Shown in pieces: positions 27,417 to 38,246 of a stretch of DNA of 64,000 bases. The number at the start of each line of letters is the position of its first letter. Within the stretch, counting starts at the first letter, position 1. This DNA is from Macrostomum hystrix (taxonomy: Eukaryota > Platyhelminthes > Macrostomidae), in assembly GCA_950097015.1 (NCBI GenBank), contig CATNEN010000007.1, positions 744,001-808,000 of the forward strand, written 5' to 3'. A model generated the notes under the pieces. It was not told the origin of the DNA. It searched no databases and saw only the letters and a list, made by a program, of their open reading frames with translations. Position numbers and translations under genes: made by a program.

Positions 27417-28626
27417 GGGCTACCACACACACGCACGATTTGTCGCATTCGCATGAAGAGGCATCGTTTGCAAGGAGTAAGATTTAGACAGCAAAATGCT
27501 AGCACTTCATTGCTAGATAAAATACATGCAGGTACCAACGCTTCTCTGCAAGACGCCATGGTCGTTGTAATTTATAACTGGTCGTACCCAGCGTAAAATG
27601 CAACAGCTGAGTTTATAATAAACTCTGAGCATGCGATTATAAAAGGGTACTAGCCCAAAGAAGCCACGTCAATTTCTCCTACAGGGATGGTTATTGACCA
27701 GATCCCTAGCTGTCACGTGCAGCTAACAAATAATGAAAAAGCTACGGCAGTTCATAACAAGAACACAGTTCAACATTGACAAACGCATTTATTTGAACGG
27801 TTCAACGCTGAAGGGTGCATGGTTTGGATTGATTTTTTTTCACGATTTTGACTGTCGCATTAATGATCAACAAATAATATTAGTCGAGAGCCAAACATTT
27901 ATAGGTCGTCTTAAAAATATTGTATCAAAAATGTAATATCAATATGCATTCGGTATTGGATCTGTAAAGCGATCGAAAGCAGCACAATGTGTTGCTTTGA
28001 GAAGCTTAGGAAATGTGAGCGTGTGAGCCGCAGTCAATCACAGATAATAACTTACAATATGGCCTTACTACTTATATAACTGAACGGAAGTAGAATAAGG
28101 CGCGAAGCTACAAAAATGAAGCAATGATGTGCAGTGAGAGAGGGAGTGAAGAGGTGAGAGCAACCATCAGAGCCGATTTAAATAGTTAACATGCAAATTT
28201 GAAATAGCTCAATAAGATATCAACAATTGATAACGTTTGGGTATAAAACTAGTCATTGTGGAGGTAAAGTTTAAAGATTAAAAAACTTGACTGAAACACC
28301 GAGTTTGCTCGCCAACTGTACATGAGGGGGTATTTGGCGTACAGAATCACAGATTAGGACAGCACACACTATAGTTAATGACATATTTCATCAGATCTTA
28401 AAATTATTTTTAGATCGAATATTGATGCAATGGTGACTGCCTCCTCTTATTAAATGCCTTGTAATAATCGATTTGAATGCCGTCTATAAAAGTGTTATAA
28501 TCTGCAATATGGATAAAATCAGTATCGCCAGTTACTACTCCACAAATCAATTGATTAATTTGAAGCGAATCTACCAACATAAATATGGCAGTCAAAAGGC
28601 GCAGCATACTACTGATCGTTAGCAGC
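27417..28626. other. Intergenic, nothing recognised
   Basis: AT-rich spacer upstream of the cyclin stop codon on the minus strand. Short frames at 27733-27936 and 28410-28607 carry no motif. Confidence 0.4.
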
Positions 28627-31600
28627 TCAGTAGGCAGAAAAGGGTGAAACTAGCTGCACTAAGCGCTTGTTGGTGTGCGAGAAGATTGGACTGGCTGAGA
28701 CGCGCAGAAATCTAGACCGGCTGTACTTGTCCTTGGCTCCGTGCAGCGTTGCCGTGCCGTTGCTAAGGCTAATTAGCATACCAGCGTAGGCTGCAACGCA
28801 CGGCTTTAGCTCGGCCTCCGAGCAGCGGCTGTAGTGCTGCAGGGTGGCGTTCCAGGCTGGCAGTTCGCGGAACATCAGGTGCCGGCTCAGCCACACGCAA
28901 GCGGCCGCTTTTCTGAATTGGCGAGCACGTTTGGATAAGAGACAGGTGGATAAGAGACAGGTGGATAAGAGACTGGTGGATAAGAGACTGGTGGATAAGA
29001 GACTGGTGGATAAGAGACTGGTGGATAAGAGACTGGTGGATAAGAGACTGGTGGATAAGAGACTGGTGGATAAGAGACAGGTGGATAAGAGACAGGAAGA
29101 TAAGAGACAGCAAGATAAGAGACAGGTGGATAAGAGACAGGAAGATAAGAGACAGCAAGATAAGAGACAGGTGGATAAGAGACTGGTGGATAAGAGACTG
29201 GTGGATAAGAGACAGCAAGATAAGAGACAGGTGGATAAGAGACTGGTGGATAAGAGACTGGTGGATAAGAGACTGGTGGATAAGAGACTGGTGGATAAGA
29301 GACTGGTGGATAAGAGACTGGTGGATAAGAGACTGGTGGATAAGAGACAGGTGGATAAGAGACAGGTGGATAAGAGACAGGAAGATAAGAGACAGGTGGA
29401 TAAGAGACAGGTGGATAAGAGACAGGAAGATAAGAGACAGGTGGATAAGAGACAGGAAGATAAGAGACAGGTGGATAAGAGACAGGAAGATAAGAGACAG
29501 GTGGATAAGAGACAGGAAGATAAGAGACAGCAAGATAAGAGACAGCAAGATAAGAGACAGCAAGATAAGAGACAGCAAGATAAGAGACAGCAAGATAAGA
29601 GACAGCAAGATAAGAGACAGCAAGATAAGAGACAGCAAGATAAGAGACAGCAAGATAAGAGACAGGAAGATAAGAGACAGCAAGATAAGAGACAGGTGGA
29701 TAAGAGACAGGAAGATAAGAGACAGCAAGATAAGAGACAGGTGGATAAGAGACTGGTGGATAAGAGACTGGTGGATAAGAGACTGGTGGATAAGAGACTG
29801 GAGGATAAGAGACTGGTGGATAAGAGACTGGTGGATAAGAGACTGGTGGATAAGAGACAGGTGGATAAGAGACAGGAAGATAAGAGACAGCAAGATAAGA
29901 GACAGGTGGATAAGAGACTGGTGGATAAGAGACAGGAAGATAAGAGACAGCAAGATAAGAGACAGGTGGATAAGAGACTGGTGGATAAGAGACTGGTGGA
30001 TAAGAGACTGGTGGATAAGAGACTGGTGGATAAGAGACTGGTGGATAAGAGACAGGTGGATAAGAGACAGGAAGATAAGAGACAGCAAGATAAGAGACAG
30101 GTGGATAAGAGACTGGTGGATAAGAGACTGGTGGATAAGAGACTGGTGGATAAGAGACAGGTGGATAAGAGACTGGTGGATAAGAGACTGGTGGATAAGA
30201 GACAGGAAGATAACAGACAGGTGGATAAGAGATAGGTAGACAAGAGACAGGTAGACAAGAGACAGGTAGGCAAGAGACTTGCGAACTAGCAATATGATGA
30301 ACTGGCGAGTCTTTCAGGCAAGTCTAAAAGTACTTTTAGACTGAATTGGAGACCTTGATGAAGGCTGGTGCGCCAAGTCCAGGTCCAGGAGCCCCAGGTC
30401 GGCGATGTAGGCGCAGCAGACTCTGTGCAGGCTGAGCTTGCCCTCTCCATGCGGCTGCTCGCGCAGGTCGCACGCGGAGGCTTCGAGGATGCGCGCCAGA
30501 AACGGCGTCACAGTTGGCGCGTGCAGGCGGAACTCCAGAGCCTCCAGCACCGACAGTTCCATGCGAAGGAACTCCCGATTGGTGTAGGCGTTGTCTGTGA
30601 GGTAGACCAGCTTTGACACCTTCGGAGGGAAGCGCTCCACCACCTTGCAGGCGATGAAGAAGCAGACGGAGGCTACCAGCTGGTAGAGCCGCTCGGAGAA
30701 GGCCAGCCGGAGGCAGGCTCGGTCGGCCAGGGCCACACCCAGGTGAAGGGAGTCGGTGCTGCAGCGTTCGTGAACCTGCACCTGCCGATGGATTGGACGT
30801 GTATAGTGGAGGCAGTTTAAAGCACAATCATCAACCTACAACGCACCCGAGCAGCCAATCACAGACAATCTTCGTCTGCACGTGCAGCCAGCAGTTAGTC
30901 AGCCAATCACAGACAATCTTCGTCAGCACGCACAGCCAGCAGTTAGTCAGCCAATCACAGACAATCTTCGTCAACACGCACAGCTAACAGTCAGCCAATC
31001 GCAAGTCGTCAAGTTAATAGTTATTTGCAAACTTCAGCAAGGCATCTATATAATAATAGAGTGACCACAACCTAACCAATCCACTTTACCTGTAGAAGCC
31101 AGTCGTTAATAACGCCGCGAAATTCGCACTTCCCCGAGCCAATCAGAACGGAGAAGCCGAGTGGCAAACGGTAGGCAACCTCGCTCTCAAACAGGTGGTC
31201 CATCACGTCTGGCCAGTAGGGCTGAGACACGTTGCAGCTGTAGGGTTGTATTGTGTTTTTTAAATCACTTAATTAAAGAGAATGACCAAGCTTGACCAAT
31301 GACTAGAATGATGACTGGCGCCTAACCCAGTTGGGCCAGAGTTATATTTATAATTTTGAACAGAAGCAATGATGCGTTAATTAGCTATGTTTTGTTCTGC
31401 CTAAGACTCGAATTTCCAGATATCTAAGTTTGAAAAAATTGAAGCTGAAGTCACTTGGCTACAATTCCGACAGAGAGTATACTTCAGTCGACCGTATGGA
31501 TGTAGTAAAAACAATTTACAAAGTCACATCCGCCTCACCGCTTGGCGTCAATGTCCTTGGCCTCCGCTGCGACTGCCGCCGCTGCCGCCGCCGCCGCGGC

Positions 31601-31813
31601 TCTCAACGCCAACTGCAGACTGGACCGGCTACTGCTGGCTGCGCTGCATTTCGATTTGGCCTTGGTGACGCGGCTGCCGTTGCTGCTGGCGATGGAAGCT
31701 CGCGATGCAGCTCCGGCGGCGCCGCCGCACGCCGCTCCGCTATTCTCTTTATCGATGAGTACCATCTTGTTGGCTCGATTGTGGTGATGCGGGTGATGAC
31801 TCCGAGTTGTCAT
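28627..31813 (-). CDS. Divergent mitotic (A/B-type) cyclin
   Basis: Regulatory subunit of a cyclin-dependent kinase. Minus-strand exons: 31813-31539, 31237-31090, 30775-30354, 28912-28627; phases agree and give 376 residues. Exon 1 has a KEN degradation box (IDKENSG) and Ala/Ser tracts. The cyclin box spans exons 2-3. FRGVINDWLLQV corresponds to the MRAILVDWL motif, then FIACKVVERFPP, LVYLTDNAYT and LRMELSVLEAL. The Lys of ACK and Glu of RMEL that pair in cyclins are kept. The C-terminal fold (AAACVWLSRHL...TLQHYSRCSEAELKPCV...KYSRSRFLRVS) resembles cyclin B. The MRAIL motif is unusually diverged, so A- versus B-type is unresolved. Intron 3 is almost wholly a minisatellite; its donor AAG|GTCTCC is weak. 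Confidence 0.87.
28928..30270. repeat. 15-bp minisatellite filling cyclin intron 3
   Basis: About 89 copies of a 15-bp unit with three main variants: ATAAGAGACAGGTGG, ATAAGAGACTGGTGG and ATAAGAGACAGCAAG (also GGAAG). Runs of the same variant alternate in blocks. The unit is divisible by three, so both strands carry open frames over 450 codons (DKRQV and LLSTC types) that are artefacts. On the minus strand it runs from about 75 nt after the donor to about 15 nt before the acceptor. Confidence 0.95.
30323..30344. other. Perfect 22-bp palindrome near cyclin intron 3 donor
   Basis: AGTCTAAAAGT joined to its exact reverse complement, beginning about 9 nt inside the intron on the minus strand. It could form a hairpin next to the 5' splice site in the pre-mRNA. 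Confidence 0.8.
30845..31000. repeat. Three-copy 49-bp tandem repeat in cyclin intron 2
   Basis: Copies contain CAGCCAATCACAGACAATCT and TTCGTC(T/A)(G/A)CACG. Each unit holds a CCAAT motif, which is probably coincidental within an intron. Confidence 0.75.
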
Positions 31814-32494
31814 TGTCTGATGCTCTGTGGACTAGTGCCAGTCTGGGTAGCTCTGATTGTCCTCAGTCGAGTGTGCCGGGGCGGGTTTGGTGAAGCTCCA
31901 CTCTCTCACAAAATATTAACTTAACGAAATTCAACAATTGAAATTGCCGATTTACACTGGCTCAAATATACGGAGTAGAGGGTCCGTGAAAAAATTACGA
32001 TGTACATTTACCTGCCACAAGTGGGACCCCTGCAGTGGGAAGCCATTGATGACCTTGTCTAGACGGCTAATAAGCCTCTGGTTGTGAGTGAAGAGATTTC
32101 CAGTCCAATGTACAGCCTTGACCCAGATCGCCTGTGGACTTCAAAAGAACTAGATTTTTATGACTGCCATGTACACTGGTGTCCATGATACAAGACGCAA
32201 GCTCGCAATGCCGCAAACCCCCTGCCAGCCGACCAATCAGCGACGACACTTGCATTATTGCATGGCGATGCTATAACTCCTTACTATAAAGTACGTCGTT
32301 CTGTATATGTTCGCGTCGTCTTAATATGAATAGAATTGTTTAACAAACGCGAACTGTTATTTGCAAACCAAGCCATGAGATTTCTCGGGCAAAGAAGAGA
32401 ATTCTTTCCCAGAAATCTTTACAGAATCAGATGTGTCAAATAATGGACTGCAAGGTAATCACACTTTCTTTCAGGAATCAAGACTCCATATCAT
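31814..32494. other. Upstream of cyclin start
   Basis: Would contain the cyclin promoter and 5' UTR on the minus strand. No clear motif was seen. Confidence 0.35.
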
Positions 32495-32895
32495 TGCTCC
32501 TTCAAGAATCTCGCCTCTACATCACTGCACCTTCAGGTGTCTATCTACTGCTCCTTCAGCAATCTGGCCTCTATATCACTGCACCTTCAGGTGTCTATCT
32601 ACTGATCCTTCAGCAATCTGGCCTCTATATCACTGCACCTTCAGGTGTCTATCTACTGATCCTTCAGGTGTCTATCTACTGTTCCTTCAGATGTCTATCT
32701 ACGATTCCTCCAGGTGTCTATCTACTGTTCCTCGAGGTGTCTATTTACTGTTCCTCCAGGTGTCTATCTACGGTTCCTTCAGGTGTCTATCTACGGTTCC
32801 TTCAGGTGTCTATCTACTGTTCCTCCAGGTGTCTATCTACTGTTCCTCCAGGTATCTATCTACTGTTCCTCCAGGTATCTATTTACGGTTCTGCA
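32495..32895. repeat. Minisatellite, 21-bp unit
   Basis: About 18 copies with core CCTTCAGGTGTCTATCTACT. The left half has longer composite units including GCAATCTGGCCTCTATATCA. Plus-strand frames of 159 and 184 codons are artefacts. Confidence 0.92.
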
Positions 32896-32939
32896 CTCAT
32901 ATTTCCATAGCCTCTTTATTCGCAGATCAATACAAGGTC

Positions 32940-33131
32940 ACACCTGCCCCACCTGCCCAGATGTATAGCCAATGGCACCCCAGCTGATGCTGGTACCCAT
33001 TTAAAAGCTAAGTGAACTGAAGCAATGCAAAGTTATGAATCTTGGTAAAGGTCACAAATTGTATCAATGGAGTTGGGAATCGAACCCCTGGCCTTTAAGT
33101 CGTAAGTCCTACGCCCTAACCCCTAGGCAAC
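32940..33131 (-). mobile_element. tRNA-derived SINE, copy 2 (most complete)
   Basis: Minus strand: tRNA-like head with A-box-like TAGGGGTTAGGG and a perfect B box GGTTCGATTCC (33086-33076). The body GCATTGCTTCAGTTCAC...AGCTGGGGT is shared with the other two copies. It is not a functional tRNA: the acceptor stem does not close. Confidence 0.8.
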
Positions 33132-33675
33132 AAATCAGGCAAACAGCTAAATTAGTTAAGTTAGTGATTTGTCACTAAAAAGTCAACGCTAAAGTCAAAG
33201 ACTGAAAAAACTTGCACTAATATCTGTGATTAAGTTGTACATAGAAGTCATTTACAAAAAGTTTGCAGATAATATTAAAGCAGACACTGCAAGACAGTTT
33301 TATTCCGGAATTTTATTTACTAGCATGATTGATATTAACACAACACAGAGTTATAGAGTAATGCTGCAAACAAACCTACGGTAGTTTAGCAGCGAATATC
33401 TACAAAAAGATTCTTATCAATTAGTGGAGTAATATATGCTGAGAGCGCTACTACAAGTAGTATCCTTTAGTACGAGGGGTCAGTTAATGCAGAGAAATGA
33501 ACATGTTTTTTGTCTAAGTAAACAGATGCAAATTTAGACTAAGCCGTTAATGGTTCAAAGCAATTTAATGCATAGAAATAATTCGAAAATAAGTGCTAGG
33601 CATCACGATTCATAGCAAAAAACAATAAAATATACTACTAGCAGCAGCAGTGAAGCGCATTCGACTTTATCTGCT
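33132..33675. other. Spacer downstream of RING1
   Basis: AT-rich sequence, probably including the RING1 3' UTR on the minus strand. Nothing else was seen. Confidence 0.4.
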
Positions 33676-35078
33676 TCAACCAGACAGCCGCTCAAAGAAC
33701 AAGTCCAGCACCCGGTTGGAGTGCCAATAGCGATCCCTGATCTGTTCCAGGGTGAGCTGATCTGGGAGTCTCTGATGGCCGCCGCTAGAGCCCTTGCCGG
33801 AGCTGCAGTAGATTGCGTAGTCCGGCTGGACATTGCCATTGGTGGACGAAGAGGCGGATGTGGTGGCGGCTGCGGCTGCAGCGGCTTCGGCTGCTGCGGC
33901 GGCCTCGGCCGCTGAGGCATCGTCGGCGCCAGCGGCGGCTGCAGCGGCGTTGGCGGCGGCGGCAGCGGCAGCGGCTGCGGCAGCCACCGAACTAGTAGCC
34001 TCTGGCCTATCCAGGGAGTGCCTGAGGCGCAGGTAGCTGATGAGGTGGGCCACGGTGGCGGTGCAAATAGTTTTCAAATATTTCGTTTCAACGCCGCGCC
34101 CCGAAGACCAGCTCGGCAGCGGCTTCAATAGCAGCTCAATGTCCGTATCCACCGAGGACACCGCTGCCGGGGCCAGGCCGCTGGACGAGGCGCCGGCGCG
34201 AGCAGACGAGGAGGCGCCGCCGCGGCGATTGTTGGCCGCTGTAGTCGCAGCCAGCGAGCCGGTATCCAAGCAGCTGCTATCAGCGTCGTCCAGAGCCGAG
34301 CTGCGGGATCGCTTGTGATTGCTCAGCTGGTGGCGCGTGATCGCATTATTGTCCTCCGAGTCAGCTGAACTAGCCGCGCCGTCCTCTTCGTCGTCGTCTT
34401 CGTCGTTGTGACCATCGGCGTCGTCATTCCTGGCCTGGCTAGCCGACTGTCGCTGGCGCTTCTTGGCTCCTTGACCGGACGGTCGGCCAGCCGCAGCAGC
34501 AGCAGCCGCCGTAGACTCGAAGGTGACGGTGCTAGCGTACTTAGACAATTTGTCCAGCACGCGCCTCTCGTGCGCCTCGAATTCCTCCCGGCTGGGATAA
34601 ATTTTGGCAATCAACTGGTCAAAGTTGGGATCGTGTCGCAGGGAACGCTTGGAGACTAGCTTCTTGCGACAGGTTGGACACTCCTTGTTGCCGCTGCGCA
34701 GTGCGGTGATGATGCAATCCTGAGTAGTGATGAATGTTCGGTTTAAAAATTAACTTTTACTAATATAAATTTTCCCTTTGGCTAAGATTCGAACATCTGA
34801 CTTCCTTTAAAAATCCGAAACCCTAAGACTGGGCTAAAATCTTACTATTGACCAGTGGCTTGAGAGATTATGTAGCAAGTTACCTGACAGAATCGATGAA
34901 GACACTCTTTAGTAGTCATGGTATTCTTGAGTATGTCTAAACAGATTGGACACATTAGTTCGCTGTGCAGAGCTCTTGGTGACACCGCAATCTCTGTACC
35001 ATCTGTGATTGCCTCCTGTGGCCTGCGCTTCAATTCATACATTGACAGCTCCCATGTTCTCAGCGGCGCACTCTCCAT
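33676..35078 (-). CDS. RING1: RING1/RNF2 (Polycomb PRC1 E3 ubiquitin ligase)
   Basis: Catalytic subunit of PRC1, expected to mono-ubiquitinate histone H2A in the nucleus. Exons on the minus strand are 35078-34884 and 34719-33676 (intron 164 nt, phase 0), 412 residues. The ATG at 35078 lies just inside an exon whose acceptor is TTTACAG, so a 5' UTR exon probably exists upstream. The N-terminal TWELSMYEL and [10 protein letters not shown] blocks are diagnostic. The C3HC4 RING has ligands C43, C46, C59, H61, C64, C67, C79, C82. [22 protein letters not shown] follows in exon 2. The C-terminal RAWUL domain is recognisable ([55 protein letters not shown]). An Ala-rich loop of about 50 residues interrupts it where vertebrate RING1 has a Gly-rich loop. 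An acidic/Ser middle region is poorly conserved. Confidence 0.95.
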
Positions 35079-37262
35079 GCCTTCTGCTGTAAATTTGATT
35101 GATTTGGAAAAGTAAAAATGTAACAATATTTATGCTTGATAGCTACGGAATGTGCCAATCGAGTCAGTGAGTCTTGTAAATTTTTTTTATGTTAAATTAC
35201 AAGGTGAAGTAACATTTGTCTAAATCAATTAATTTATTTTACTTTATGTATACAAGACAAGTTTATCATTCTAGTAGGCCTATGATAGTTATATATTGAC
35301 AACAGACATAAAAGTTACTTAAGTATAAAATTAAATAAGCCCTCAATACTTTATTTGCTTGCTTGTCTTTAACCCAGAGCATATTATGGCATGAATAAAT
35401 TATATTTCTACTACATCTCACAATGTTTAAAAAGTCGACTTCCCACAATGCTCAACAAGATTATTATCTTTTTATCTGACTACCTTAACAAATTACAACT
35501 ATATATTCACAACCAAACAAACCTATACCAAGCCTTAATTCCATTGATTAGACATAGTTTAACAAGGATTTGGTCCCAGTTATAAAACACTCTTTGAAAG
35601 GATAGACTTAATAATTCATAGACTCAGACAGAATATTTTATGCACAAGAACTTTAATAGCCAATATCTAACATTTGGAAAGCAATTATTTAGATACTATT
35701 TTTATAGAGAAATAATAGTGATTGGAAACCACAAACAAAAAGTTATAAAATTTTATTTCCTAAACTTTTATTTAGGAAATGATGTTTAGGCCATGGCTTG
35801 CTTGAATGCTTAATATATCAAATTAATAAGGACTGCACCTTTGGTTGACAGTCATTGGCATGTACCCATACAATTGAAAATGATTGTCTTTCAAACTAAG
35901 GGGTGCCACTTCAAATTTTAAGCCTACAGTTCTTTTATATTATTAATGCCAACCAACTTTTGATATGATAACCAAAGTCATGAAATGCAGTACTTTTTAA
36001 TCAATTAGGACAGATCCTTCCACAAGTTTTTTTCAATGCTTATTTTGGACCAAGATAAAACTAATACTTTGCTTCATAAATTTCTATCTCAATTCTTTAG
36101 AAATATATAGTGATATTCACTTGACTCAGTCTCAGTGATTATAATCCAAAAGAATGCATATCTTTGATATTCATAAATAAAAATAGAAATGCACCTATTA
36201 TAGGGCGGCGATTGTGCAGTTTCCCGCCCTAAATTGCTTTACACTTGACTGTAGGAGCCGCGAGCAGAATTAATTTAGCTTATTGCGTAAGCATGTATAA
36301 TTAAAAGAATAGCGCTGAGCAGTTTTTTATTGTATATAAAAAGTTTTTATAACTACATGACGTTATAAATATAAAGAATAGAAAATAAAAAATTGTTGTT
36401 TAGGTTTTCTAAGAAATGTAGTTCCTAACAAATTGTGGCTGTGCTTTAGTGTATTTTATACCGCATTTGACCTTTTGTTCATTTATTTATATACAATATT
36501 TTTTCAATTTACATAATTTTTAACTGCATAATTAGAATCAAAGCTATTTATTTTTCTGTCTTCCTCCGAACTCCGAACGTTCTACGTATAGAACGTCTAA
36601 TCTATCGTCTTCTACTAAAATGTTGTAATTATTAAACATTAAGCAGGGATCCAGTTGCTGTAAACTCGTCTCTTTTCAAGGCTTTTACGTCTATAGTCTA
36701 TACTGTAGCTATTGGGTAGACCTATGGATTTATAATTTAGCTACATTTACCAAGACGAAAAAAGTGTATGATAGTATGATACTTTGTCTGTTTACTTCAC
36801 TGTAATCTATTAGGCCTAGTTTTATTAAAATCGTGTCACAGCGCGTTTCACTAAAATAATGTATGGTATACCGTATATAGCAAAAACTGCTATGCATTTT
36901 TGGCCTAGTTTTAATTTTAAGCCCAAGCTGCCCAAGATGAATATTTATTTGCAAAACTGGTGACTTAACAGTAGAACTACCAGGGGGGGAATTCCCCCTG
37001 ACATTTTTTTGCTGCACCTGAACAGAACAATGCAAACACACAAAACTCAAGAAAACGGGCCAACTTTTTGTTGCGCATCTTCTGAAACAAGAAACAAGTT
37101 GCCAGCTCTTCAGACTGTCAAGATATTCCATGTTTCTGGCCAAAGGTCCGATTTTTCCATTAGAGCTAGGCCTAGTATATTTCATATACCCCTAGGCCTA
37201 TACGCGAATTTTGCACGCCACTGTGCCTCAGTGTAGACTTGCGAGGCCTTCAAAATTTATCA
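35079..37262. other. AT-rich intergenic region
   Basis: No coding exon is recognised. A local GC-rich patch at about 36200-36265 contains an E2F-like site (listed separately). The remainder is AT-rich unique sequence. Confidence 0.4.
36220..36227. promoter_or_regulatory. E2F-like site in isolated GC-rich patch
   Basis: TTTCCCGC within a short GC-rich island in otherwise AT-rich DNA, about 1.1 kb upstream of the RING1 start. It could mark a RING1 promoter or 5' UTR exon. This is inferred from motif and position only. Confidence 0.3.
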
Positions 37263-37263
37263 G

Positions 37264-37556
37264 CATGTTCATACATGCACAACACCCGGCCGACCCGGCC
37301 GAACCGGCCGGGTGAAACGAGGGCCAAGCAAGGTAAGTCGCAAAAACCAATTGACCAAGCGCCAAAAAATCAAAGGGGGGACCAAGGGACAAAAAAGGAA
37401 GGCGTGAAGAAAAGGAAAAAGGGGAGAGAAAAAGAGAGCAAATGAGAGCAAACTAAGTCGTAAATAGAGCAATGAAACGAACTAAGTCGCAAATGAGAGC
37501 AAAAACTAAGTCGCAAGGCCGGCTAAGATTTGGGAGGTTGCGCATGTATGAGCATG
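37264..37556. mobile_element. Putative small TIR element (about 293 bp)
   Basis: Ends form a 20-bp inverted repeat with 18 matches: CATGTTCATACATGCACAAC at 37264-37283 and its counterpart GTTGCGCATGTATGAGCATG at 37537-37556. The interior has palindromic CCGGCCG clusters and repeated ACTAAGTCGCAA/T. No target duplication is obvious and no protein is encoded. Confidence 0.5.
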
Positions 37557-37670
37557 TTTGGAGTTTGGATCCACAATAAATGACCCTGCTGCTAGGTGGG
37601 CTCCTGGCATGGCATTAAAAGACTTTAAGTGTGTGTTAGTTAATAGTAGAAAATTAGTTAAGCATACTAG

Positions 37671-38045
37671 TGTAACAGGGCTTGTCTCTCTACTTTTCTC
37701 TCTAATGGTAGCGTATCACTCGGCACGAGCGGTTTAACCTTCTAAGGCACTGGCTCCAGTCTTTGCTGGGCGTCTTCTGTGGATCAGAGGGTCACAGCCT
37801 CAAATAACCAACTCAACACTTTTCTTCTTCAGTAATAGCTTATTTGCTTTTCGCCACACTGGCACGTTGATTTGTCTCAACTGAATTACACTCGTTTATA
37901 TACACATAAGAAAATGTTTGTTAAAGTAAACGAATTTGACAAAATATTTAAAATATATTACATATAAAAAATATTTTGCGCATTCAAACAAAAAGCATAG
38001 GCACGAATTTGACTTTAAAGAAATAATAAAAGCATCCCTACTACA
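37671..38045 (-). repeat. 3' LTR of the gypsy-type element
   Basis: 375 bp, left end in window coordinates. It lacks the 9 nt TTACTATTC present in the other LTR at 43543-43551. It contains the tRNA-Leu-like segment at 37707-37799. A purine-rich tract next to it on the minus strand (AGGGAAGGCAAG) is the candidate polypurine tract. Confidence 0.93.
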
Positions 38046-38246
38046 ACTTGCCTTCCCTAAAATAAAAATTGAATAAAGCATGAGTGATATTTTTAGTAAT
38101 AATGTTATTTAAGCCGCATGAGTCAATTTTACTTTATGTAGCATCAGGTCACCGTCCTCAGTCCCGTCGCCTCTGCTTCTTCGCCGCTGCTGCTGCCACC
38201 GCTGCTGCTGCCGCCGCTGTCACTGCCGCCGCTGCTGCTGCTGCCA

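Noticed and set aside
28627-30292. Giant frames of 548 and 507 codons (minus) and 463 codons (plus)
   Set aside because: Only the last 95 residues of the 548-codon frame (cyclin exon 4, 28912-28627) are real; the rest is intronic minisatellite open on both strands.
33060-33131. Possible tRNA gene on the minus strand (perfect B box)
   Set aside because: The acceptor stem does not pair and the sequence continues into a shared repeat body, so it is a SINE head.
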